Under the pieces are notes generated by a model that worked only from the letters and a program-made list of their open reading frames with translations, made no database searches and was not told the DNA's origin. Both the position numbers and the translations under genes were made by a program. DNA of 64,000 nucleotides, taken from the NCBI GenBank assembly GCA_963844885.1, contig CAWJQA010000018.1, forward strand, positions 372,001 to 436,000. Reading direction: 5' to 3'. This document shows positions 36,445-48,365 of the stretch, piece after piece. This DNA comes from DATMER01 sp963844885. Its GTDB lineage: Bacteria > Acidobacteriota > Thermoanaerobaculia > Multivoradales > UBA5704. Position 1 is the stretch's first letter. Each line of letters starts with the position of its first letter.

Positions 36445-36472
36445 AAAGGGCCCCGGAAGACCGGGGCCCTTT
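36445..36472. terminator. Bidirectional terminator hairpin
   Basis: AAAGGGCCCCGG / CCGGGGCCCTTT with an AAGA loop, 12-bp perfect stem flanked by A and T tracts. It lies between convergent genes (SRPBCC on plus, TonB receptor on minus) and can serve both. Confidence 0.85.
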
Positions 36473-36497
36473 CCGCCTCAGGCGAGGCCTTGGAAGA

Positions 36498-39439
36498 CTA
36501 GAACCGGAAGCCGACCGAGAACCGGAAGGTCCGCGGGGCCTGGTAGTCGTCCTTGGACTGCGGCTTGCCGAAGGTCGTGGCCTTCGCCCAGTTGACACCT
36601 TCGACCGGATTTTCGGTGAAGGGGTTGAACTTCTTGAAGGTGGAGGAGCGGGTGGCGTCGAGGGTCGAGGTGCTGACGTTGATCACGCCGTGCTCGTTGA
36701 ACACGTTGAGAACCTCGGGCTGGAGGAAGATCTCGACGCTCTTGCCGAGCGTGTTCCAGGTGAAGGAGTAGTTGAGGGTCAGGTCGGTGGCGGTGATGTC
36801 GTCCGTGCGGAAGGCGTCGCGGGCCGTGTAGTAGTAGGTGACGGTCGACGGCGGCAGGACGTAGCCCGGGTTCGTGACGTACGGGCGGGAGTCCACGCGG
36901 CCGGCGGCGCCGTACGGCAGGCCGGAAGCGTAGTTCTGGAGCAGGCCGATGTTCAGCCCGTGGTGGTCGGTCTTGAAGATGTCATAGATGGCCCAGACGC
37001 GGATGCGCTGCGGCTGGTCGTTGGCCAGGGCGCCGCGGGGGTTGTTCCAGCGGGCCTGCTTGTACTCGGGATACTGGGCATCGAGGCCCGGGATCGGGCC
37101 GCTGGTCGTGTTCTCGCCGTCGTAGTTGCCGCGGGCTTCGGACCAGGTCCAGACGCCGCCCAGGTTCAGCCGGTCCGAGGCCCGGAACTGGATCTGGGTG
37201 TGGAGGCCGTCGTAGGCGCGCTCGAGGATCGAGTCGTCGTTCTCGATGAGCGTCAGGTCGGCCTCGTCGCCGGTGCCGGTCTTGACGCGGCCGGTGGTCC
37301 TGTCGGTGCGGTTGATGTAGTAGTCGTGCCCTTCGCGATGCACGAGGTCGGCGCGGAACACGCCGCGGGTGCCGAGCCGCTTGCTGACGCCCACAGCCCA
37401 CTCATCCTGGTACGGCGAGTCGAGGGAGCCGCGGATGATGGTCGTGCCACCCGGGATGTCGATGGCGCGCAGGTTGGAGACGTTGTTGACGCCACCCTGC
37501 GAGTTGAACCAGTTGAAGATCTGCTGCAGGGCCACGTCGGCCGGGGTCAGGTTGGCCGCGGTGGGGTCGGGGTTGATGGACGGGCCGCGGTAGAACCACT
37601 GGTAGGTGGCCGGGTTGCCGCCCTGGGCCGAGCCGTTGGCCTGGGTGCTGGCGATGGCCGTGACGTACTGGCCGTAGCTCGCGTTGAACACCCAGTTGCC
37701 GTCGGCCTTGGGGTCCCAGGTGGCGGCGAAGCGCGGGCTGATCCGGCTGTCCTTGGCCACCTTGTTGCCCGAGGAGTCCTCGCCGTTGTTCTTGTCGTAG
37801 CGCAGGCCGAGGTTGAAGCCCCACTTGTCGTTCAGGCGCCAGCGGTCGTTCACGAACAGCGAGTCGGTCACGAAACTCGTGCCGAGGCTGGACTTGAGGA
37901 TCGGGTTGTACTGGATGTAGGTGCCGCTGTTGCCGCCGATGAGCTGCGGGAACAGATCCTTGCCGTTGCGGACGATCGTGTTGGTGATGATGATGCGGTA
38001 GTCGCTGCCCGACTGGTGGTTGTCGGCGACGCGGACGTCGTCGAACGTGTCGTAGCCGAAGGCCAGGTCGTGCGAGCCCATGCTCTCGGTGGAGAGGAAC
38101 CAGGAGCCCTTGACCAGGGTGTTCTTGTTGTCGCGCTTCTCGGGCCGGCAGACGCCGCAGAAGGTCGGGCTCCACCAGCGTTCACCGGTGAGGCCGTCGA
38201 CCAGCAGCGTGCCCTTGATGAGGTCGGTGAACTTCGAGCCGGAGTTCTCGAAGGTGAACTTGCGCTCGGAGTACTGCGCCTCGACGAAGAAGTTTTCCGT
38301 GAGCACGCCGGTGTAGTTGAAGGCCGTCAGATCCTGCGGGAGCTTGCGGTCGTTGAGGCTGGCCAGGTCGAGGATGTTGCCGAAGCTGTTGCCGAGGTCG
38401 TCCTCGTCGATCTTGATGTAGGAGGCGACGAGGCGGTGGCCCTGGAGCGGCGACAGCGTCAGCTTGCCCTCGTAGCGCTTCTGTTTCGTGCCCTTGGGGT
38501 ACGAGATGCCTGTCCGGGCCGTCTGGTTGGTGAGCACCGCATCCAGGTCACGGCCGGCGGCGAAGTACCAGAGCGGTCCTTCATGAGCCAGCCGCCCAGG
38601 GTGCCCTCGTACCGGCTGTTGTTCTTGTCGATCACGTTGGTTCTCTTGAACGGAGCGGGAACCTCGGAGATCCAGTCGTCGTTGGTCAGGCTGTCGCGGA
38701 AGGAGCCGTGCAACTCGTTGCCGCCCGACTTGGTGATCGTGTTGACCACGCCGCCGGAGAAGCGGCCGTACTCGGCCGAGATGCCCGAGACCGAGGTGGT
38801 GGTCTCCTCGATGGCGTCCTCGATGAACAGGTCGAACGGTTGGCCGCGGAGGTTCTCGTTGACCACCACGCCGTTGACCAGGAACAGGCTCTCATAGGAC
38901 TGCGAGCCGGCGATGCTGATGCCGCGGGCCTGGGCCGCGCCCGCGCCGGTGGCGGCCACGCCGGGGGTGAGCAGCACCGTGTCGCGCACGTTGCGCTGGA
39001 CCGGGAGCTCCTCCACGAAGCTCGTCTCGTACGTGGTCGCCGCCTGCGGCGTGGTCGAGATGGTCTCGTAGGTGCCGGTGACCGTCGATCTCCTCGCTGA
39101 CCGTCGCCTGCGGCATCTCGGCGTCGAGCGCGGAGGCTCTGCGCGGCCGAGATCTTGAGCGTGTGCTCCGGAGTCTGGAAGCTCTGCCAGCTCGAACGTG
39201 ACCTTGTACTCGCCCGGCGGCAGGAAGGGGAAGATGTAGTCGCCGTTCTCGGCGGTGGTCGCGGTGCGGGCACCCTGGAGGCTCTCCGACGTCACCGTCA
39301 CGAGCACTCCGGGCAGGGCCGACCCGTCGGCGGCCGTCACCCGGCCGGACAGCGTGCCGGTGGGGAGGCCCTGGGAGAGCAGCGGAAGCGCCAGGAGCAA
39401 GGCGCACCCGAAGCTCAGAACGAAGGTCCTGATTCTCAT
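36498..39439 (-). pseudogene. TonB-dependent receptor with carboxypeptidase-regulatory-like domain, frameshifted
   Basis: Outer-membrane receptor of ~980 aa if about four shifts are repaired (near 39188, 39130, 39085 and 38575). Signal peptide RTFVLSFGCALLLALPLLSQ; CarboxypepD_reg-like domain (GTLSGRVTAADGSALPGVLV, NGDYIFPFLPPGEYKVTFEL); plug (VEELPVQRNVRDTVLLTPGV, ISAEYGRFSGGVVNTITKSG); long beta-barrel ending RFSVGFRF with terminal aromatic F. AAAGGAG precedes the ATG at 39439. This is the Oar-like type common in Acidobacteriota, likely taking up saccharides or peptides. The long open 679-aa barrel frame suggests the shifts are sequence errors. No neighbouring transport genes give its substrate. 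Confidence 0.8.
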
Positions 39440-39734
39440 GGGAAAAACTCCTTTCGATTCGTGGCCCCCGGCCCTGTGGCGAGGGGCTGTTCCAGACATG
39501 GTCCGCGCGGACGGACGGGGCGCCTGCTCGATCGGCGGTATGCCCCTTCCCACGGCGCCCGGGTGGACGCCTCCTGCATAGAAATCCAAACGGCTGAGAG
39601 GCAATTGTCATGCCGTCGTCACAGTGCTGTCAACCCGCCGCAGGTTCTTTTGTTTTCAAGGGCTTGGAAAGAGCCGGGCGGTCCGGAGGAGGCGCCCGCG
39701 TCCGGAAATCTGGTTTTCGTACGGAATCTTGGAT

Positions 39735-40967
39735 TCAGTTTCCAGGAGAGGGCCAGAGCTCCCGCAGGGCGGCGGCCACGGGATCGCGCAGAGGAGGGGG
39801 GGTGTAGACCCGGTAGCGGTCGATGCGCGACAGGTGGCGGATGAACTGGCTGGCCTTCTCCATGGTCTCCAGGGAGCCGTCCCAGAGCCGGACGAGGACG
39901 CGGCTGCGACCCATGCGGTGGGGGTCCTTGGCGGAGTTCGAGAGCAGGAGGTTGCCGGCGCCGAAGCGCTCGGCGAGGCCGGGGAGGAGGGCCTCGAAGC
40001 GCTGTTTCTCCTCGCGGGTCAGGTGCTCCCGGGTCTCGAACGCGACGGGGAAGTGGACGCGCTCGACCACGGCGCGGGCGTGCAGGCTGCCGGAGGCGCG
40101 CATCGCCGACCAGATGGAGACGTCGTCCTGCTCCAGGAACGCCTCGGGATCGCAGGCCCAGGCGGCGCCAGCCTCTTTCATCCATTGGTTCAGGTGGAGC
40201 TCCAGCGCCTTGCCGGTAGCGTTGAAGTAGACCTGCGTGAACATGTAGTAGCGGGCCATCACCAGGGCTTCGAGCGCGTGGACTCCGCCCTCCTCGAGGC
40301 CGATGCCCCACTCGCCGGATAACCCGGGCGAGGGGTCGGCCAGCGGCAGGACCGTGTCGAGGAGCCGCTCCAGGTCGTAGGTGCCGTAGCGCACGCCGCA
40401 GAAGAGGCTGTCGCGTAGCAGGTAGTCCATCTTGTCCACGTCGAGCTCGCCGGAGATGATCTGGGAGAGGAGCCGCTCGGTGGGGCCGCCCTCCTTGCGC
40501 AGGAGGCGGGCCACGTCCTCGGGCACGATGCCGTCGCCGTGACGCGCGAAGATCTCCGCGATCTCCGGGGTGGCGAGCAGGCGGCGGGTCATCTCCTCGT
40601 GGTCGATCCCGCCCTCGAACAGCTCCTCGGCGGAGTGGCTGAACGGGGCATGGCCGACGTCGTGCAGCAGGGCCGCCGCGCGCACCGTCCGGCGCTCGCG
40701 GCTGTGGAGGCCGCCCGGCAGCAGGCCGTCCGCCTTCGAGCACAGCGCGTCGTAGAGCCGGCCGGCCAGATGCATGGCCCCGATCACGTGGCTGAAGCGG
40801 CTGTGCTCGGCGCCGGGGAAGACCAGGAAGGTGAAGCCGAGCTGGTGGATGAAGCGCAGGCGCTGCACGGGGCGGCTGTTGATCAGCGCCGCTTCCAGCG
40901 CGTCGGCGCGGATGAAGCCGTGGACAGGGTCGCGGAAGGACAGCACGCGGTCGGTTGATCTCGTCAA
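39735..40967 (-). CDS. HD-domain phosphohydrolase (dGTPase/SAMHD1-like)
   Basis: 410 aa. HD motif residues lie in HSRFSHVIGAMHLAGRL and ALLHDVGHAPFSHSAEELFE; the opening DPVHGFIRADALEAALINSR and VQRLRFIHQLG define the YdhJ-like family. It probably hydrolyses nucleotides, possibly dNTPs. The apparent start is TTG at 40967; GTG at 40946 is an alternative. The ~295 nt between its stop and the TonB receptor start hold a TTGACA box (complement of 39628-39633) but no good -10 element. Confidence 0.85.
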   Translation of the reverse strand: MTRSTDRVLSFRDPVHGFIRADALEAALINSRPVQRLRFIHQLGFTFLVFPGAEHSRFSHVIGAMHLAGRLYDALCSKADGLLPGGLHSRERRTVRAAALLHDVGHAPFSHSAEELFEGGIDHEEMTRRLLATPEIAEIFARHGDGIVPEDVARLLRKEGGPTERLLSQIISGELDVDKMDYLLRDSLFCGVRYGTYDLERLLDTVLPLADPSPGLSGEWGIGLEEGGVHALEALVMARYYMFTQVYFNATGKALELHLNQWMKEAGAAWACDPEAFLEQDDVSIWSAMRASGSLHARAVVERVHFPVAFETREHLTREEKQRFEALLPGLAERFGAGNLLLSNSAKDPHRMGRSRVLVRLWDGSLETMEKASQFIRHLSRIDRYRVYTPPPLRDPVAAALRELWPSPGN

Positions 40968-40989
40968 ATCGGTCCGTCAAGCCGCCCCG

Positions 40990-41697
40990 TCAATTCCGCT
41001 CGTGGCCGGCGGCGAGGTGGCGCCAGGGGCGCAGCAGCTCGAAGAGCTGGTGCCGGTTGCGCAGGATCGAGAGCACCGAGAGACCCCGGTCCGGCAGGGT
41101 CTGCTGCAGCAGCCGCAGCTTGCGCAGGGGTGGCAGGTCGAGCCCCGCCGCGACACGGTTGACCAGCTCCTCGAAGCCGCAGTCGCTGGTGATCTCCTCG
41201 ACCTCCTCGCGGCTCAGCGGGAAGGCCGGTCCGGTCTCCTCCGCGATGAGGCGAAGCAGCACGGCCACCCCCCGGCGCACGGCCTGGATGCCGGCGTCGC
41301 GCTCGTTGAGCCAGGGCTCCTCCACCGGCCGGACCACGGCCTGGCGGTAGGGCTCGGCGGTCTGCACCTCGCGCTCGACTTCGAAGCGGAAGTCGCCCGC
41401 CAGGAGGATGTGGGTACGGCCGTCCGGCAGGGGCTCCACGTCGAGCAGCCGGCCGGCGGTCCCTTCGGGATAGACGTCGGGCCGGCCTTCGTACTCCCGC
41501 GCCCAGCCGGGCTTGAGGAGGACGACGCCGATCCAGCGGGAGTCCTCGCCCCGCTCCAGCAGGTCCCGGACCATGCGCAGGTAGCGGGGCTCGTCGACCA
41601 GCAGCTTCAGCTCGGTGCGTGGGAAATGCACCTCGTCGGCGAGCGGGAACAGGGGGAGCCGGGTGACCGGGTCGCGTTCGTCTGCGATCGGAGCCAT
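40990..41697 (-). CDS. LON substrate-binding-domain protein
   Basis: 235 aa. The pattern RLPLFPLADEVHFPRTELKL, then YLRMVRDLLE and GRLLDVEPLPDGRTHILLAG, is the N-terminal (LON) domain of Lon protease standing alone, with a helical C-terminal half ending RNRHQLFELLRPW. No ATPase or protease domain. Its stop is 22 nt before the HD hydrolase start, so both probably share a transcript. ATG 41697 chosen; ATG 41712 is also open. Confidence 0.87.
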   Translation of the reverse strand: MAPIADERDPVTRLPLFPLADEVHFPRTELKLLVDEPRYLRMVRDLLERGEDSRWIGVVLLKPGWAREYEGRPDVYPEGTAGRLLDVEPLPDGRTHILLAGDFRFEVEREVQTAEPYRQAVVRPVEEPWLNERDAGIQAVRRGVAVLLRLIAEETGPAFPLSREEVEEITSDCGFEELVNRVAAGLDLPPLRKLRLLQQTLPDRGLSVLSILRNRHQLFELLRPWRHLAAGHERN

Positions 41698-41727
41698 GGA
41701 GAGATGATACATGGCACAATGCCTCCC

Positions 41728-42557
41728 ATGCGCGCCGCCCTGCCTCTTCTCCTGCTCTTCGCCCTGCCGCTCGGAGCCCAGACCGATATCGGTGACGCCC
41801 TGTGGGCGCGCCGGGCCGAAGGCCACCAGGGGGAGCGCGCCGCGACCGGCCCGATCGACCAGGCGGTCGCGGCCTGCGAGCGCGCGGTCAAGGAGCAGCC
41901 GGACCGGCTGGAGGCCTACTGGAAGCTGCTGCGCGCTCTCCATTACAAGGGCGACTACGCGGTCCAGACCCGTGAGGGCAAGCAGCAGGTCTTCGGCCGC
42001 GGCCGGGAGGTGTTCGAAGCGGCCCTGCGGCAGATCGACCGCCGGACCGGCCGGAAGCTGGAGGATCTCCCGCCGCGGCAGGTGGCGGCCTCGTGAAAGA
42101 GATCCCCGAGGCGCCGGCCGTCTACCTCTGGGGCGCGATCCACTGGGGGCTGTGGGGCGACTCCTACGGCCGCATCGCCGCCGCGCGGCAGGGGGTGGGC
42201 GACAAGATCCGCCGCTACGGCGAGATCGCGCTCGCGCTCGACGAGCGCTACGACCGGGCCGGCGCCCGCCGCCTGCTCGGCCGGCTCCACACCCTGGCGC
42301 CGAAGATCCCGTTCATCACCGGCTGGGTGGACCGCGACGAGGCGGTCGCCCACCTCCGCCGGGCGGTGGCGCTGGCGCCGGAAGACCTTTTCAACCAGGT
42401 CTACCTGGCCGACGCGCTCCTCCAGCATCATCCCGAGAAGTCGGCCGAGGCGCGGGAGATCCTGCGCCGGATCCTCCAGGCGAAGCCGGACCCCGAGCGG
42501 GTGGTGGAGGACGAGCGCGCCCTGGCCGAGGCGCGCCGGCTGCTCGCGGCGAAATGA
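41728..42557 (+). CDS. TPR/TatT-like exported protein, possibly split by a frameshift
   Basis: Two consecutive frames: 41728-42096 (122 aa: signal peptide ALPLLLLFALPLGAQT, helical repeat AVAACERAVKEQPDRLEAYW) and 42093-42557 (154 aa: PAVYLWGAIHWGLWGDSYGR, LLGRLHTLAPKIPFITGWVD). They overlap as GTGA. Relatives carry both parts in one chain, so a single-base error near 42090 is the likeliest reading; translational coupling of two genes is the alternative. TatT-type proteins are periplasmic helical scaffolds. Confidence 0.68.
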
Positions 42558-43432
42558 GCGCGGAAGATTCAGCGGCGGCTCAGGCGCGGAACGCGCCGCT
42601 CCGGGCGATCGCGGCGGCGGCGTTCCTGGTGGTGCTCAAGGGGGCGGGGGCTTGGATCACGGGCTCGCTCGCCCTCGGCTCGGCCGCCCTGGACTCTCTC
42701 ATCGACCTCTTCGTCTCCGCGGCCAACTGGGTGGTGGTCCGTCGCAGCGCGGCCCCGCCCGACGCCGACCACGCCTACGGGCATGGCAAGTTCGAGAACC
42801 TGGCGGCGCTGGGCCAAGGGCTGTTCCTGGCCGGCGGCGCGGTCGCCCTGATGTTGACGGCGGTGCGCCGGCTGCGGTCGGGAGAGCCGCCGCGCGAGAC
42901 CTGGGCCGGCATCGCGGTGCTGGCGGTCTCGCTGGTGGTGAGCTACCTGGTGGCGAGGCACCTCCGGCGCGCGGCGAAGGCGGCGGACAGCCCGGCGCTC
43001 GAAGCCGACAGCGCCCACTACGCCTCCGACCTCTGGGTGAACGGTGCGGCGGCGGCGGCACTGCTGGTGATCGCCTTGACCGGCTGGGCGCCGGCCGACC
43101 CGCTGGTGGCGCTGTTTGTGGCGCTTTACGTCTTTCGCATGGCGGCCACCCTGGTCCTGGAGGCGCTCGGCGTGCTCTCGGACCGCGCGCTGCCGCAGGA
43201 AGAGCTGCGGCGCATCCGGGAGGTCGTGGACTCCTTCCGGGACAAGGGGGTGGTCGGGATGCACGATCTCAAAACCCGCCGCGGCGGCGGCCAGCGCTTC
43301 ATCGAGCTGCACCTGGAGATCCCGCGCGCCACCTCGTTCCCGGACGCCCACGACCTCATGGTGGAGGTGCTGAGCGCGGTCGAGAGGGAGTTCCCGCGCT
43401 CGAAGGTGTTCGTGCATGGGGACCCGGTCTAG
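42554..43432 (+). CDS. Cation diffusion facilitator (zinc/iron efflux)
   Basis: 292 aa. Six transmembrane helices with the CDF metal motifs: DSLIDLFVSAAN in helix 2, DADHAYGHGKFE between helices 2 and 3 (HxxxH-like), and ADSAHYASDLWVN in helix 5 (HxxxD). The cytoplasmic C-terminal ferredoxin-like domain (MHDLKTRRGGGQRFIELHLE) ends the protein. It is a proton/divalent-metal antiporter; metal choice cannot be told. The ATG overlaps the previous stop (ATGA). Confidence 0.92.
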   Translation: MSAEDSAAAQARNAPLRAIAAAAFLVVLKGAGAWITGSLALGSAALDSLIDLFVSAANWVVVRRSAAPPDADHAYGHGKFENLAALGQGLFLAGGAVALMLTAVRRLRSGEPPRETWAGIAVLAVSLVVSYLVARHLRRAAKAADSPALEADSAHYASDLWVNGAAAAALLVIALTGWAPADPLVALFVALYVFRMAATLVLEALGVLSDRALPQEELRRIREVVDSFRDKGVVGMHDLKTRRGGGQRFIELHLEIPRATSFPDAHDLMVEVLSAVEREFPRSKVFVHGDPV

Positions 43433-43929
43433 GGGGCTGCCAGGCTCCAGCCGACCCGCACCACCCCTTGATCCCCGAGCCGCGCCAGCAGCTCGTTCAC
43501 GGTGGCGCCGTCCGGAGGCACCCGCAGATCCGGCGCGATCTCGGCCAGCGGCTCCAGGACGAAGCGGCGCTCGCGCAGCCGGGGGTGGGGGAGGATCAGC
43601 TCGGGCCGGTCCGAGATCCGGTCCCCCCAGAGGAGGAGATCCACGTCCAGCGGACGCGGACCGAAGCGCAAGCCGCGCTGGCGGCCCGCCGCCCGCTCCA
43701 GCGCCTTGCACACCGCCAGCAGCGCCTCGGGCGCGAGCCCGGTGCTTCCTACGGCGGCGGTATTCAGATAGTCCGGCTGGGGGACAGGCGAAACCGCGGC
43801 GCTACGGTACAGGGAGGCGACCCGCAGGCCGTCCAGGTAGAAGCGGAGACGCCCGAGCGCCCGGACCAGGGTGCGCTCGACGGTGCTCTCGTCGGGGACA
43901 TTGCCGCCGAGCGCCAGGGCGACCCACAC
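43429..43929 (-). CDS. folK: 2-amino-4-hydroxy-6-hydroxymethyldihydropteridine pyrophosphokinase
   Basis: 166 aa, the pyrophosphate transfer step of folate synthesis. Signature RFGPRPLDVDLLLWGDRISD and HPRLRERRFVLEPLAEIAPD match HPPK. The GTG at 43929 begins WVALALGGNV; GTG is the only plausible start before the ALGGN motif. Convergent with the CDF gene (4-nt overlap). Confidence 0.94.
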   Translation of the reverse strand: MWVALALGGNVPDESTVERTLVRALGRLRFYLDGLRVASLYRSAAVSPVPQPDYLNTAAVGSTGLAPEALLAVCKALERAAGRQRGLRFGPRPLDVDLLLWGDRISDRPELILPHPRLRERRFVLEPLAEIAPDLRVPPDGATVNELLARLGDQGVVRVGWSLAAP

Positions 43930-43945
43930 GGGATCAAGCCGGCGG

Positions 43946-44263
43946 TCATGCCTCGTCGAAGTCGTCGTCCTCTTCTTCCTCCTCCGCGTCGTCGAGCTCG
44001 TCGTCGAGCACTCCGACGGGGCCGACCATCTCCTCGTCGCCGATGTCTCCGATCGGCTCGTCCTCTTCGAGGTCCACGGCCTTGGCGACGTCCGTCTTCC
44101 GCTTCCGGCGCGAGGCCTGGCTGGCGGCGGTGCTGTCGCTCTGGTTCGAGTCCTTCTGGTTCGCTCCGCACTTGGGACAGACCGGCTCGGATTTTCCGAG
44201 GTCGTAGAACTTCGTCCCGCAGCTAAAGCAGTCGTATTTATTTCCCAGTTTTATTTCAGGCAT
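43946..44263 (-). CDS. FYDLN-acid family zinc-ribbon protein
   Basis: 105 aa. CFSCGTKFYDLGKSEPVCPK carries two CxxC zinc knuckles and the FYDLxK motif of the TIGR02300 family, followed by a basic patch and an extremely acidic tail (about 70-105, mostly D/E). Function is unknown. The ATG at 44263 starts MPEIKLGNKYDCF. It precedes folK by 16 nt on the same strand. Confidence 0.9.
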   Translation of the reverse strand: MPEIKLGNKYDCFSCGTKFYDLGKSEPVCPKCGANQKDSNQSDSTAASQASRRKRKTDVAKAVDLEEDEPIGDIGDEEMVGPVGVLDDELDDAEEEEEDDDFDEA

Positions 44264-44430
44264 GGCTTCCACCCGTTCAGAGGGCGGTGAACGTAGCATC
44301 CGGGCGCGGGGCTGTCAACGGCCTTTCTCCGGCTCGGGCGCTTGTCCCGGCTCTTGTACCGGAACAAACGGGGAGATACGATGGTTCTTCCCGGTATGTG
44401 GAAAACCCCGGTTCTGTCCCCCTATATCTC

Positions 44431-45203
44431 ATGAAGCACCTCGTCACGACCATCCTCGTCCTCACGATCCTCGCCACCGCGGCGCCGTCCATGGCGGCGT
44501 CCGCCGGGTCGAAGGTACCCGACCCGTCGGCTCCCGGCCTGTCCGGCACCCAGCGTCTCCAGGCCCTGCTCGACCGCGTCCGCCTCGAACAGGAGAAGCT
44601 CAAGACCCTGGAGGCCCGCTTCGTCCAGCACCAGGAGAGCTCCATGCTGGCCGCGCCGGAGGAGTCCAAAGGCGTCTTCTCCTACGCCGCCCCCGACCGC
44701 GTCCGCTGGGAGTACCGCAGCCCAGCCCCATCACCGTCGTCATCCAGGGCGAGCAGATGACCACCTGGTACCGCGACCTCCACCGCGCCGACCTGGTCAA
44801 GGTGGGCCGCTACTCCAACCAGGTGCTCAAGTACCTCGGCGCCAGCGGCAACATGCAGACGCTGCTCGACTACTTCACCGTGAAGCTGTCCATGCCCGAG
44901 AAGAAGGGCGACCCGTACCGCATGGAGCTGGTCCCGCGCTACGCCCGGATCTCCAAGCGCCTCAAGACGATGACTCTCTGGATCGACTCCGGGAGCTTCT
45001 TCCCCACCCGCATGCAGTACGTCGAGGCCGGCGGCGACACCACCAGCTACGAGTTCCTCGACCTCAAGAGGAACGGCCCGATCCCGGCCGACCGCTTCGT
45101 CCTGAAGCTGCCCAAGGAGGTCCAGACCCGGGTCATCGACCTCGGTAGCGGAGCGCAGGGAGACAAGGGAGACAGCGCGAAGGAACCGAAGAGCCGGCCG
45201 TGA
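44431..45203 (+). pseudogene. lolA: Outer-membrane lipoprotein carrier protein LolA, frameshifted
   Basis: Signal peptide HLVTTILVLTILATAAPSMA, then LDRVRLEQEKLKTLEARFVQ and GVFSYAAPDRVRWEYR in one frame. After a shift near 44725 (C-rich AGCCCAGCCCC) the chain continues in another frame as SPITVVIQGEQMTTWYRDL and KTMTLWIDSGSFFPTRMQY. Repaired, it is ~257 aa with the LolA half-barrel pattern. It shuttles lipoproteins across the periplasm. A missing C is the simplest explanation, so the gene is probably intact in the organism. Confidence 0.82.
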
Positions 45204-45213
45204 GGCCGCCCTC

Positions 45214-46398
45214 ATGCCCCTGTCCTTCCAGGTTCTCACCACGCACGGCCGTGCGCGCCGCGGCCGGCTGACCACCCCGCACGGGACGGTGGAGACGCCG
45301 GCCTTCATGCCGGTGGGCACGCTGGGGGCGGTCAAGGGTGTCACGCCGCAGGAGCTGTCCGCGGCCGGCGCCTCCATCATGCTCTCCAACCTCTACCACC
45401 TGGCCCTGCGGCCGGGGGTGGACACCGTCGAGCGCCTCGGCGGCCTCCACGCCTTCACCGGCTGGCAGGGGCCGATCCTCACCGACAGCGGCGGCTTCCA
45501 GGTCTTCAGCCTGGAGGGGCTGCGCAAGGTGGACGACGGCGGCGTCAGCTTCCGCAGCCACCTCGACGGCTCCCTCCTCCGCTTCACCCCCGAGGGGGTG
45601 GTCGACCTCCAGTCGCGGCTGGGCGTCGACGTCGCCATGGTGCTGGACGAATGCCCGCCGTGGCCGATCGACCTGGGAGCGGCCGAGGCCTCCTGGAAGA
45701 GGACGCTCGCCTGGGCGCGGCGCGCGCGGGAGGCATTCCGCGGAGACCGCGGGGAGCATGGCGGCGGCCTCTTCGGCATCGTCCAGGGGAGCGTCTTTCC
45801 CGGCCTGCGGCAGCGGGCGGCCGAGGAGCTGGCCGGGCTGGACTTCGACGGCTACGCCATCGGCGGGGTCAGCGTGGGCGAGCCCGACCGCGAGCGCCGG
45901 GACGTCGTCGAATGGACCGCCCCGGCCCTGCCCGCGGACCGGCCGCGCTACCTCATGGGCGTCGGCTACCCGCGGGACATCCTGCACGCCGTCTCCCACG
46001 GGGTCGACCTCTTCGACTGCGTGCTGCCGGCGCGCAACGCCCGGCACGGCGTGCTGTTCACCCGCCAGGGGGTGATCAAGATCAAGAACGCCCGCTACAA
46101 GGAAGACCCCCGGCCGCTCGATCCGGAGTGCGGCTGCCCGGCCTGCACCCGGGTGCCGCGGGCCTTCCTCCATCACTTGACGCGCTGCGGCGAGCTCACC
46201 GCGGCGGTGCTCGGCACCCTGCACAACCTGCGGTTTTACCTTGACTTCCTGGAGGACATCCGGCAATCTATCTCGCTCGGTACGTACGAGGATCTGGCGG
46301 CGAGATTCGCCACCCGTTCGACCGGCGAGGGGCCGCCGGCGGAGCCCGCGCCGGTCACCTCCGATCCCCAAGAGCACCAAGAGCAGATGCGCTCCTGA
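45214..46398 (+). CDS. tgt: tRNA-guanine transglycosylase
   Basis: 394 aa. It exchanges G34 for preQ1 in tRNAs with GUN anticodons. LTDSGGFQVFSLEGLRKVDD holds the catalytic acid; the nucleophile aspartate is in VDLFDCVLPARNARHG; the zinc site is CGCPAC with a downstream histidine. It is 10 nt after lolA and 51 nt before yajC, the tgt-yajC-secD-secF order known in many bacteria. Confidence 0.96.
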   Translation: MPLSFQVLTTHGRARRGRLTTPHGTVETPAFMPVGTLGAVKGVTPQELSAAGASIMLSNLYHLALRPGVDTVERLGGLHAFTGWQGPILTDSGGFQVFSLEGLRKVDDGGVSFRSHLDGSLLRFTPEGVVDLQSRLGVDVAMVLDECPPWPIDLGAAEASWKRTLAWARRAREAFRGDRGEHGGGLFGIVQGSVFPGLRQRAAEELAGLDFDGYAIGGVSVGEPDRERRDVVEWTAPALPADRPRYLMGVGYPRDILHAVSHGVDLFDCVLPARNARHGVLFTRQGVIKIKNARYKEDPRPLDPECGCPACTRVPRAFLHHLTRCGELTAAVLGTLHNLRFYLDFLEDIRQSISLGTYEDLAARFATRSTGEGPPAEPAPVTSDPQEHQEQMRS

Positions 46399-46449
46399 AC
46401 GCGGGCCTGCCAGCGGACCGGCCCGCACGGAGACGCGGAGACCAAACGC

Positions 46450-46772
46450 ATGATTTCGATCCTTCCTGTCTGGACGACGCTGGCTTTCCAGTCCGCGGAG
46501 CCCTCCCCCTGGCTGAGCGCGCTGCCCATGCTCGCCGTCATGGTCATTTTCTACTTCCTGCTCATCGGCCCCATGCGCAAGCGCCAGAAGGCTGTGCAGC
46601 AGCTCGTGGAGGCCTTGAAGAAGGGAGACCACGTCATCACCAACGGCGGGATCTACGGTGAGATCCAGGCGGTCGATGCCCAGACCGTCATCCTCAAGAT
46701 CGCCGACAACGTCAGGATCAAGGTCGCCAAGTCGGCGATCGCCGGCCTCGAAGGAAAAGAAGGGGACAACCA

Positions 46773-46776
<4 letters not shown>
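46450..46776 (+). CDS. yajC: Preprotein translocase subunit YajC
   Basis: 108 aa. One transmembrane helix (LPMLAVMVIFYFLLIGPMRK) followed by RQKAVQQLVEALKKGDHVIT and NGGIYGEIQAVDAQTVILKI. It is an accessory subunit of SecDF. The stop overlaps the secD start by 4 nt. Confidence 0.95.
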
Positions 46777-48346
<1,570 letters not shown>

Positions 48347-48365
48347 AGGGCACAAGGAGCAAGTG

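Noticed and set aside
39628..39633. Promoter of the TonB receptor based on a minus-strand TTGACA
   Set aside because: At 17 bp distance the -10 reads TGACAA, too poor to call.
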